Positions 1 through 8,211 of a stretch of 40,828 nucleotides of DNA are shown here, in pieces; the stretch's first letter is position 1, and each line of letters starts with the position of its first letter. The notes under the pieces are model-generated. The model was given only the letters and a program-made list of their open reading frames with translations. It did no database searches and was not told the DNA's origin. Source of the DNA: Deltaproteobacteria bacterium. GTDB lineage: Bacteria; Desulfobacterota; B13-G15; RBG-16-54-18. The stretch spans positions 1 through 40,828 of the forward strand of contig JAFDHG010000012.1 of the NCBI GenBank assembly GCA_019308925.1, read 5' to 3'. A program made the translations under genes and the position numbers.

Positions 1-2214
<2,214 letters not shown>

Positions 2215-2229
2215 CCTTAAAAATCCTCC

Positions 2230-2700
2230 TTACCAGCGGTAATGGGCGAAGGCCTTATTGGCCTCGGCCATCCTATGGGTATCCTCCTTCTTTTTGATGG
2301 CCGCTCCCCTGTTATTGGCGGCGTCCAAGAGCTCCGCAGCCAACTTCTCGTGCATCGTCTTTTCTGGGCGGGCCCTGGCAAATTGGATTATCCACCGGAT
2401 GGCCAAACTCGTCCTGCGATCATGCCTCACCTCTACGGGTACTTGATAGGTTGCCCCTCCTACCCGCCGCGGCTTGACCTCCAGCACGGGCTTCACATTG
2501 TCCACAGCCTGCTTGAAGACATTAAGGGGGTCATCCTTTACCTTTTTCCTCATGATCTCCAGAGAGGTGTAGAATAACCTTTCGGCCAGACTCTTTTTCC
2601 CCTTCCTCATGAAGCAGGTGATGAACTTGGCCACCAATATGTCTTTGTACTTAGGATCTGGCTGGATCCGCCTCTTTTTTACTACCCTTCTTCTTGGCAT
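2230..2700 (-). CDS. rpsG: 30S ribosomal protein S7
   Basis: S7 nucleates assembly of the 3' domain of 16S rRNA (30S head). The 156 residues match the bacterial family length. The start [10 protein letters not shown], the motif [12 protein letters not shown] and the helix ending in KAFAHYRW are all typical. It lies between rpsL (15 bases upstream) and fusA (15 bases downstream). In E. coli S7 represses its own operon by binding the rpsL-rpsG junction. The junction here is very short, so that control, if present, would need the flanking coding sequence. Confidence 0.98.
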   Translation of the reverse strand: MPRRRVVKKRRIQPDPKYKDILVAKFITCFMRKGKKSLAERLFYTSLEIMRKKVKDDPLNVFKQAVDNVKPVLEVKPRRVGGATYQVPVEVRHDRRTSLAIRWIIQFARARPEKTMHEKLAAELLDAANNRGAAIKKKEDTHRMAEANKAFAHYRW

Positions 2701-2715
2701 CCCAACCTTCCCGGT

Positions 2716-3087
2716 CTATTTAGGTTTTTTCGTTCCATATTTAGAGCGAGATTTCCTCCTATCCTGGACCCCCATGGCGTCCAAGGCCCCCCTGATGATA
2801 TGATAACGGACACCCGGGAGGTCCTTTACCCTCCCCCCCCTAACCAGCACCACCGAGTGCTCCTGAAGGTTGTGTCCGATACCAGGAATATAGGTGCTTA
2901 CCTCCATTCCATTGGTCAAACGGACCCTGGCCACCTTTCTCAAGGCCGAATTCGGTTTCTTAGGGGTGGTGGTGTAGACCCTTATGCATACCCCTCGTTT
3001 TTGAGGGCACCCCCTGAGGGCCGGAGAAGAGGTCTTCCTCTTGATGGCCTCCCGTCCCTTTCTTACCAGTTGATTGATGGTAGGCAT
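2716..3087 (-). CDS. rpsL: 30S ribosomal protein S12
   Basis: S12 lies at the decoding centre of the 30S subunit. The 123 residues are colinear with E. coli S12, including CPQKRGVC and [13 protein letters not shown]. Both lysines of the PKKPNSA loop (residues 43 and 44) are wild type, so the sequence predicts streptomycin sensitivity. The loop [15 protein letters not shown], which carries the Asp that RimO methylthiolates in other bacteria, is intact. The start follows a good GGGAGGT site. It is the first gene of the str operon. rpoC, a common upstream neighbour, is absent and a membrane-protein remnant lies there instead. Confidence 0.98.
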   Translation of the reverse strand: MPTINQLVRKGREAIKRKTSSPALRGCPQKRGVCIRVYTTTPKKPNSALRKVARVRLTNGMEVSTYIPGIGHNLQEHSVVLVRGGRVKDLPGVRYHIIRGALDAMGVQDRRKSRSKYGTKKPK

Positions 3088-3105
3088 CTGTAACCTCCCA
3101 ATCTA

Positions 3106-3131
3106 ATAAAAGAAAACCCTTTTTAAAAGGG
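3106..3131 (-). terminator. Hairpin with U-rich tail in the rpsL leader (possible attenuator or terminator)
   Basis: On the minus strand the palindrome CCCTTTTAAAAAGGG (3117-3131) is followed by a tract with eight T in the next ten bases (TTTTCTTTTATT). It sits between the predicted str promoter and the rpsL ribosome binding site. It could terminate read-through from upstream or attenuate the str operon. The stem has only three G-C pairs and a very small loop, so it is a weak prediction. Confidence 0.4.
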
Positions 3132-3267
3132 CAAAAACACCTCACCTCTTGAAGCAGCCCGCGGAAATTATCTCAATCTATTGGTCTCTCTTCAGATTAA
3201 CTTCATACAGTCATAAAATTTCCTCGGGCCCTTCTATCCATATAGGGATTTTTTATAAAACTTTATA

Positions 3268-3296
3268 TAAATATCAGCTTTACTTTTTCTTGTCAA
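3268..3296 (-). promoter_or_regulatory. Sigma-70-type promoter of the str operon
   Basis: On the minus strand TTGACA (3296-3291) is separated by exactly 17 bases from TATTTA (3273-3268). The -35 box is a perfect consensus and the spacing is optimal. It lies about 180 bases upstream of rpsL in AT-rich non-coding DNA, directly after the stop of the upstream remnant. This leaves a leader of roughly 170 bases that contains the hairpin at 3117-3131. Confidence 0.75.
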
Positions 3297-3315
3297 GACC
3301 TCCGAGATAATTTTT

Positions 3316-3591
3316 TCAACCCTTTCCCGGTGCCGCCAATTTTGCCCAAACGGGGGCGAGATGGGTTAGGGAGAATGCGCCCAACAAGACCCCCAGATAT
3401 AGGGTGAAGAAGCGCCACAACAGGATAGATATCCCCAATATGGGGACAGGAATCAGGGGTGAGAAGAGGAGGAAGAACCCTCCCTCCGCTGCCCCACTAC
3501 TTCCAGGCGTGGGGATGAAATAGATCATAAGGGTTAAGACGGCCTGGATAAAAATGGACTTTATGCCAAAAATTGACCAAAAACAACAACT
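3316..3591 (-). pseudogene. C-terminal remnant of a flippase-like/lysylphosphatidylglycerol synthase TM-domain protein
   Basis: An open frame of 91 codons, entered right after a TAG at 3592-3594, reads as hydrophobic protein with the signature IPTPGSSGAAEGGF. That matches the conserved PTPGGxGAxE segment near the C-terminus of the UPF0104/LPG_synthase_TM family (about 300 residues, many membrane helices). Readable sequence begins before the first ATG (codon 22), so this is a 5'-truncated leftover, not a small gene. It starts within 20 bases of the stop of the acyltransferase gene, which suggests a deletion joined the two. The family match is from memory of the motif. Confidence 0.6.
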
Positions 3592-3606
3592 CTATCAGGG
3601 AACTTT

Positions 3607-4509
3607 TTATGACCAATAGGGGAAGAAGTTGTACCACTGATCGGGATATTCCCCAATATACCTCTCAAAGGTCCTCACCAACTCCTCCATCCCCTGCCTG
3701 ATCACACTTTCTCTCTCTTCTCGGGAAGAGCTCTGAAAGCAGATGGGACGTTCAATGATCCCCCAATACTTACCACCTTTTCTTAGTACGACAAAGACGG
3801 GCAAAACTGCTGCCCCCGTGGCCATGGCCAAGGTGGCCATCCCCATGGGAAAGCGGGTCTTGCGTCCGAAGAAGTCCAACTTGATGGTGTCGGCCTTTCC
3901 CGGGCGGTCTCCCAACATGGCCACCACCTTATTTTCCTTAAGGACCTTCACCACCTCTAGGATAGCAGCAGGGCTTGGGTTCTCGGGGTCTATATAGATG
4001 TTTTTGATCCCCTTTGCCGTCCTCATCCGCTCCCTGAAGGCCTTGATATTGGGATCGATCTCATCCAGGGTGAGGACATAGAGATCACAGCCCTTGAAGG
4101 CGAGCAACAACCCCCCCAGCTCCCAGTTGCCCAAATGAGGGCTGATACAGATGACCCCCTTTCCCCTCTCCAGTGCCTCAACCATGTGTTCTTGTCCTAA
4201 TTCCTTTTGAACCATCCTTCCTTTATTTTCAGCGGTGAGACGATGCATCACCATATAGTCGAGAAGATATTGTCCGTAGTTTTGAAAGGTCCGTCTGGCA
4301 AGGGCATCTATCTCCTTTTCCCCCCGCCTTTCCCCCTCGATCAGGCTCAAGTTTTTCTTCACCGCCCCCCTGGTCTTGGGCATGAGGAGGTAAAAGAGGC
4401 TCCCTATAGAGCTGGTGAATATCCTCTGTAGCGGACGGGGGATAATGGTGGCGAAGAAGTAGAACCAAAAGAGGAAGAAAAACCTGTTGAGCCACCCTCC
4501 TGCCCGCAT
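3607..4509 (-). CDS. Lipid A biosynthesis acyltransferase (LpxL/HtrB family)
   Basis: The enzyme would transfer a secondary acyl chain to lipid A precursors at the inner face of the cytoplasmic membrane. The 300-residue protein has an N-terminal hydrophobic anchor (about residues 8-25) and the family catalytic dyad HX4E in SPHLGNWELGG (His125, Glu130). It also has the GDRPGK motif and the ending WYNFFPYW typical of LpxL-like acyltransferases. It begins 3 bases after the radical SAM gene and is clearly in the same transcript. The donor acyl chain and acceptor position cannot be told from sequence, so no lpxL/lpxM/lpxP symbol is given. Its presence implies an LPS-bearing outer membrane. Confidence 0.88.
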   Translation of the reverse strand: MRAGGWLNRFFFLFWFYFFATIIPRPLQRIFTSSIGSLFYLLMPKTRGAVKKNLSLIEGERRGEKEIDALARRTFQNYGQYLLDYMVMHRLTAENKGRMVQKELGQEHMVEALERGKGVICISPHLGNWELGGLLLAFKGCDLYVLTLDEIDPNIKAFRERMRTAKGIKNIYIDPENPSPAAILEVVKVLKENKVVAMLGDRPGKADTIKLDFFGRKTRFPMGMATLAMATGAAVLPVFVVLRKGGKYWGIIERPICFQSSSREERESVIRQGMEELVRTFERYIGEYPDQWYNFFPYWS

Positions 4510-4512
4510 CGT

Positions 4513-5874
4513 TTATTTGCCCCAGAAGTAGTCTCGGATAAACTTTAACAGGGTTCCCCATCCCAGTTTATGCCTTTTGGCCAACCGCCAAACGTCCTTC
4601 ATCGCCTTCTTGGAACGTGTATAGTAGAGGAGGTTGGCCTTCAAGAGCAGCCATTCCATCCTGATAAAGGAGATATGTTCATGTTTATATACCAGGTGCT
4701 GGGAGTCATAGAAGGGCCAGTGTCGGGTCCAGATCCTCTCTTTTAATTCTTTATAGAGGGCGGTGCCAGGGTAGGGGGTGAGGATGGAAAACTGGGCTAC
4801 ATTGGTGTCCAACCTCTTGGCGAAGCGGATGGTCTCATGGATATCCTTTGCTTTGTCCCTGGGGCTTCCCAGGATATAGCTGGCGAATATCTCAAAGCCA
4901 TGTCTTTTCAACACCTCCACCGCCTTTATCACCGTATCCAGATCCATCTTTTTTCCAAGTTCGGCAAGGGTTTGGGAACTGGCGCTCTCCACTCCTATAT
5001 AGATGGTCTTGGCCCCCGCCCTCTTCATCACCTTTAACATTTCCTCGTTGTTCACGATGTTTTCTGCCCGCGAAAAGTTCCACCACCAGATATCAAGCCC
5101 TTTCCTGATGATCCCCTCCGAGATAGCAACAACCCTCTGTGGGGAGAGGGTAAAGTTGTCGTCAACGAAGGCCACCGCGCCAAGGTCATATTTATGATGG
5201 AGTTCCTCTAATTCCTCTACTACCGAGTCCGGGCTTCTGGCCCTCCACCTTGTGCCAAAAAAGCTGGAGGAGGAGCAGAACTTACAGTTTGTTGGGCAAC
5301 CCCTGCTGGTTACTACAGGGGTAATGACTCGGTCGCCGAATTTGGTCTTGCGATAGAGCTCTATATCTATCAGGTGGCGAGCGGGCAACGGCAAGGAGTC
5401 CAGGTCTTGGATGAAGGGACGAGGTGGGGTCCTGATCACCTCTCCATCCCTTTGAAAGCTAAGTCCCTTTACCCCTTCTAGTGTTTTTCTGTCTCCTTCT
5501 AAGGCCCTGACCAGCTCCAATAGGGTTACCTCCCCTTCTCCATGGACTATGAAGTCCACCCACCCAGTGGCGAGGATCTCCTCATCGATGTAACAGGGGT
5601 GGGGCCCTCCCATGACCACCATGCAACTCGCCTCTTTTGCTCGGCGAGCGATCTCCATGGCCTTGATGTGGCGGGTGGTGTCAGTGGAGATACCCACTAG
5701 ATCATAGTTGGAATAATTGGGTCTTTCCCCAGGAGTGCAGAAGTCCCTTATCTCTACGTGATACCCTCCCCTCTCTAGGTAGGACCCGAGATATAATGGC
5801 CCCATCGGGGGGAAATGGACCCCCACTGCCCTGAGGATCCCAGCGTTGGCCGGGTTTGTTAGTAAGATTCTCAT
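4513..5874 (-). CDS. B12-binding domain radical SAM protein
   Basis: The product is 453 residues from the ATG at 5874. An in-frame TTG 21 bases upstream would add seven residues but has no better ribosome site. Residues 1-125 look like a cobalamin-binding Rossmann domain (MRILLTNPAN, VGISTDTT, VMGGPHP, HGEGE). Then comes the radical SAM motif RGCPTNCKFC with Cys193, Cys197 and Cys200 (CxxxCxxC), and later VDDNFTLSP, IGVESASS and LTPYPGTALY. The family includes BchE-like cyclases, methyltransferases and lipid-modifying enzymes. The substrate is not predictable. Tight coupling to a lipid A acyltransferase hints at modification of a lipid or cell-envelope molecule, which is inference only. Confidence 0.85.
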   Translation of the reverse strand: MRILLTNPANAGILRAVGVHFPPMGPLYLGSYLERGGYHVEIRDFCTPGERPNYSNYDLVGISTDTTRHIKAMEIARRAKEASCMVVMGGPHPCYIDEEILATGWVDFIVHGEGEVTLLELVRALEGDRKTLEGVKGLSFQRDGEVIRTPPRPFIQDLDSLPLPARHLIDIELYRKTKFGDRVITPVVTSRGCPTNCKFCSSSSFFGTRWRARSPDSVVEELEELHHKYDLGAVAFVDDNFTLSPQRVVAISEGIIRKGLDIWWWNFSRAENIVNNEEMLKVMKRAGAKTIYIGVESASSQTLAELGKKMDLDTVIKAVEVLKRHGFEIFASYILGSPRDKAKDIHETIRFAKRLDTNVAQFSILTPYPGTALYKELKERIWTRHWPFYDSQHLVYKHEHISFIRMEWLLLKANLLYYTRSKKAMKDVWRLAKRHKLGWGTLLKFIRDYFWGK

Positions 5875-5937
5875 CGTTACTTGGTTATTCTCCAAAAAAA
5901 GTTGCTAAAAATGGTCCAAGGATTTATCTCATTGGGT

Positions 5938-6020
5938 CCAAGGGGTCAAGGGGCCTAGGGTTCTAGGATTCTAGTAAAACCACTTGAACCCTTGAAACCT
6001 TGATTCCTCGAACCCTAAGT
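5938..6020. repeat. Imperfect inverted repeat in the intergenic gap
   Basis: TAGGGTTCTAGGATTC (5956-5971) matches the reverse complement of 6002-6017 at 14 of 16 positions. The surrounding bases also carry repeated AAGGGGTCAAGG / CTTGAACCCTTGAAACC motifs. The whole 160-base gap between two minus-strand genes is made of such low-complexity, repeat-like sequence. It resembles a dispersed intergenic repeat or a decayed mobile-element end. No gene is seen in it. Confidence 0.45.
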
Positions 6021-6054
6021 GAAGGTTGACTTCAAATCCTCTCAACTCCACCAA

Positions 6055-7026
6055 CTAAATGGGAGAAGAGCCTCTTTTAGTACTAAAGGCCTCGCTGAAT
6101 TTGCCACATCTGTCCCCCCAACAGGCGATGGCCCTTCCTTCTACTATCAACTCTACCACCTCACAATTGTTCCCGCACCCGTCGCATTCTATGCTGCGGG
6201 TGAAGCACTCGCTGTGGGCTATCTCAAAACCCTTAAATTTGGTGGGAGATACGCCAGCTCGGCGTGTGAGCTTGGCGGCCCCTAGGGCCCCCATGACCTC
6301 AAACTGGGGGGGTACCACCAAAGGGTGGCCCAACTCCTCTTCAAAGGCCTTCCTTATGCCTGGATTGGCTGCCACCCCGCCCTGAAACACCAGCGGAGGG
6401 AAGAGGTCTTTTCCCCTGCCCACGTCATTGAGATAATTCTTGACCAGGGAGTTGCAGAGGCCGGCCACGATCTCTTCGGTTTGAAAACCCATCTGTTGTT
6501 TGTGGATCATATCGGTCTCGGCAAATACGGTGCACCTGCCCGCTATTCTTGCCTTTTTTGTCGCCCTTAATGCCATCTGGCCAAACTCCTCAACGGAGAT
6601 CCCCAGCCTGGTAGCCTGTTGGTCCAAAAAGGAGCCAGTCCCTGCTGCGCAGACGGTGTTCATGGCAAAGTCTACTACCACCCCCTCTTGTAAGATGATG
6701 ATCTTGGAGTCCTGCCCCCCGATCTCGATGATGGTTTTGACCTCGGGGAGGAGGTCGATGACGGCCACGGCGTGGGCAGTGATCTCGTTTTTCACTACAT
6801 CAGCCCCCAACAGATAGGCGGCCAGGTGGCGAGCGCTCCCCGTTGTGCCGAGCCCCTGGACCTTCAGGTTGTTCCCGAGTTGGTCCCTTATTTGACGAAG
6901 GCCTTCCTTGATGGCCTCCAGGGGTCTGCCCATATTACGCAGATAGACCTTGGCCAGAATCTGATCTGTTTCATCAATAGCCACCGCCTTGGTGGTGATG
7001 GACCCTACGTCTACTCCGAGATACAT
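6055..7026 (-). CDS. CoA-substrate-specific enzyme activase (BcrA/BadF/HgdC ATPase family)
   Basis: This family hydrolyses ATP to inject an electron into 2-hydroxyacyl-CoA dehydratases or benzoyl-CoA reductases. The 323-residue protein opens with the ASKHA phosphate motif GVDVGSITTKAVAID and has EIGGQDSK. It carries the two Cys that hold the 4Fe-4S cluster between subunits, NTVCAAGTGSF (Cys126) and AGRCTVFAETDM (Cys165), then FQGGVAANPG. The C-terminal 50 residues add a Cys-rich tail (CDGCGNNC and CWGDRCGKF). No dehydratase or reductase partner is nearby. It stands alone, divergent from the nuo operon, so its client enzyme is unknown. A start at the ATG at 7026 fits the family. Confidence 0.88.
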   Translation of the reverse strand: MYLGVDVGSITTKAVAIDETDQILAKVYLRNMGRPLEAIKEGLRQIRDQLGNNLKVQGLGTTGSARHLAAYLLGADVVKNEITAHAVAVIDLLPEVKTIIEIGGQDSKIIILQEGVVVDFAMNTVCAAGTGSFLDQQATRLGISVEEFGQMALRATKKARIAGRCTVFAETDMIHKQQMGFQTEEIVAGLCNSLVKNYLNDVGRGKDLFPPLVFQGGVAANPGIRKAFEEELGHPLVVPPQFEVMGALGAAKLTRRAGVSPTKFKGFEIAHSECFTRSIECDGCGNNCEVVELIVEGRAIACWGDRCGKFSEAFSTKRGSSPI

Positions 7027-7259
7027 GGTGTTCTACTTTTTTATGGAAAATCTTCTTGGGTTTATTCTATCTCAAAAAGGATCTTTAGTCTAATTTTAAT
7101 CATAAGCGTAAGGTATTTCACCATGAAGATACATGGTTATAATGTGACGCTCAAGGACGTTTCGGCCCTACTTCAGGGGAGTTCAGCCCCTGACCCCTAT
7201 GCTCATATTCAACCTGGTAAGTATCTCTATACCCATCCAGGAAACCTACGATTTTTCCC
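7027..7259. other. Intergenic region between divergent genes; one doubtful 46-codon frame
   Basis: This 233-base gap separates the activase (minus) from the nuo promoter (plus). The only open frame is ATG 7121 to TGA 7261-7263 on the plus strand, starting MKIHGYNVTLKDV. I do not recognise it. It has a weak ribosome site and its stop codon lies in the -35 box of the nuo promoter. It may be a small protein, a decayed gene end or chance. I see no other structure here. Confidence 0.3.
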
Positions 7260-7288
7260 TTGACAAATTTAGGGCGATATTGTTATAG
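7260..7288 (+). promoter_or_regulatory. Promoter of the nuo operon
   Basis: TTGACA (7260-7265, perfect -35) is followed after exactly 17 bases by TTATAG (7283-7288); read with 18-base spacing the -10 would be TATAGG. It lies about 50 bases upstream of the nuoA ATG and is the only good promoter found before the 14.6-kb nuo run. Confidence 0.75.
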
Positions 7289-7292
7289 GTCT

Positions 7293-7312
7293 AGGCGTCA
7301 AAATCCACGCCT
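7293..7312 (+). promoter_or_regulatory. Inverted repeat at the nuo transcription start (possible operator or 5' hairpin)
   Basis: AGGCGT (7293-7298) and ACGCCT (7307-7312) are perfect inverted arms around an 8-base spacer. They sit right where transcription from the predicted promoter should begin. This could be a repressor operator or a small 5' hairpin that stabilises the mRNA. Confidence 0.4.
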
Positions 7313-7336
7313 CAAATTTCATAGGGGGGAGGTTTG

Positions 7337-7693
7337 ATGCTCATCAACTATGTACCCGTCCTCTTTTTGATGGTGCTCGCCATATTTTTTGCCGCCTTTG
7401 CGGTATTTTTCTCCCACCTCTTAGGTCCCAAAAAGGTCCATCCGGTAAAGGCAGCCCCCTATGAGTGCGGGATGATCACCCTCGGCCCCACCCATCAGAC
7501 TATTCCTATAAAATACTACATCATCGCCATGCTCTTCCTCATCTTTGACCTGGAGGTGGTCTTCCTATACCCCTGGGCGGTGGTCTTTAGGGAGTTGGGG
7601 GTATTTGGCTTTGTGGAGATGATGATCTTTATCTTTATCCTACTGTTAGGTTTTGTCTATGTCTGGAAAAAAGGAGCCTTGGAATGGGAATAG
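7337..7693 (+). CDS. nuoA: NADH-quinone oxidoreductase subunit A
   Basis: NuoA is a small membrane subunit at the junction of the complex I peripheral and membrane arms. The 118 residues have three hydrophobic segments, the loop YECGMITLG with its conserved Glu and Cys, and the motif [18 protein letters not shown] 7337 is chosen over TTG 7334 because GGGGGGAGG (7324-7332) gives usable spacing only for the ATG. It is the first gene of the operon and overlaps nuoB by 10 bases. Confidence 0.95.
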   Translation: MLINYVPVLFLMVLAIFFAAFAVFFSHLLGPKKVHPVKAAPYECGMITLGPTHQTIPIKYYIIAMLFLIFDLEVVFLYPWAVVFRELGVFGFVEMMIFIFILLLGFVYVWKKGALEWE

Positions 7694-8199
7694 AGGTCAA
7701 GTTAGGGGACAACATCATCACGGCCTCCCTCAGCAAATTGGTCAATTGGGCGCGAAAGAATTCCCTTTGGCCGGTGACCTTTGGCTTGGCTTGATGTGCC
7801 CTGGAGATGATGGTCACCAGTTCGGCGGCCTATGACATCGCCAGGTTTGGCGCTGAGGTATTTCGGCCCTCCCCCAGACAGGCAGACCTCATGATCGTGG
7901 CGGGGACGGTTACCAAAAAGATGGCCCCCATGGTCAAGAGGATCTACGACCAGATGCCCGAGCCCAAGTGGGTGATCGCCTATGGAAGTTGTGCCTCCTC
8001 AGGGGGGATCTTTCAGACCTATAATGTGGTGCAGGGGGTGGATCAGGTCATCCCTGTGGATGTCTATGTGCCAGGTTGCCCCCCAAGACCAGAGGCCCTC
8101 TTGACAGCCTTGATAAAACTACAGGAGAAGATCTCGGGGGAAAGCCTCTTGGACAGAAAGGATGAGATCCGTCCCCTCGAACTAGAGGAGATTCGATAA
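7684..8199 (+). CDS. nuoB: NADH-quinone oxidoreductase subunit B with in-frame TGA at an N2-cluster Cys (candidate selenoprotein)
   Basis: NuoB holds cluster N2, the 4Fe-4S centre that reduces the quinone. Read from ATG 7684, overlapping nuoA, the frame gives residues typical of NuoB, including [10 protein letters not shown], then TGA at codon 37, then CALEMM. In the family this site reads GLACCAIEMM, so the TGA replaces the first of two adjacent Cys that ligate N2. The other two ligands are present in GSCASSGG and VPGCPP. With the TGA decoded the product is 171 residues, normal for NuoB. The alternative start at ATG 7807 would lose both Cys, and its GGAG touches the ATG, so it is not credible. 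The organism demonstrably carries a Sec formate dehydrogenase. Either UGA is read as selenocysteine, or this is a sequencing error or nonsense mutation. Confidence 0.85.
7792..7794 (+). other. Candidate selenocysteine codon (UGA) in nuoB
   Basis: This TGA is codon 37 of nuoB, directly before the TGT of Cys38. It falls exactly on a metal-ligand Cys column, the usual place for Sec/Cys exchange. The flanking sequence on both sides is undamaged NuoB in one frame. The rest of the operon is intact, which argues against a decaying gene. A sequencing error of TGT or TGC cannot be ruled out. Confidence 0.5.
7798..7826 (+). promoter_or_regulatory. Weak SECIS-like hairpin downstream of the nuoB UGA
   Basis: GCC-CTGG (7798-7804) can pair with CCAG (7817-7820) and GGC (7824-7826), and TGA (7808-7810) with TCA (7814-7816), leaving a TGG loop. 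Bulges AGA and TTC break the stem. The loop starts 16 bases after the UGA and has G at position two, within the range described for bacterial SECIS elements. GGTC occurs at nearly the same spacing as in the fdhA element. It is clearly weaker than that one. Confidence 0.35.
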
Positions 8200-8211
8200 G
8201 AGAGGGATTCT

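Noticed and set aside
7807-8199. A 130-residue NuoB starting at ATG 7807
   Set aside because: It would lack both adjacent N2 Cys and the conserved N-terminal part, and its GGAG directly touches the ATG. The upstream frame from 7684 is clear NuoB.
7684-8199. Alternative genetic code with TGA as Trp or Gly
   Set aside because: TGA is used as a normal stop by fusA, nuoK, nuoL and other genes here, and the nuoB site is a Cys column, not a Trp or Gly one.
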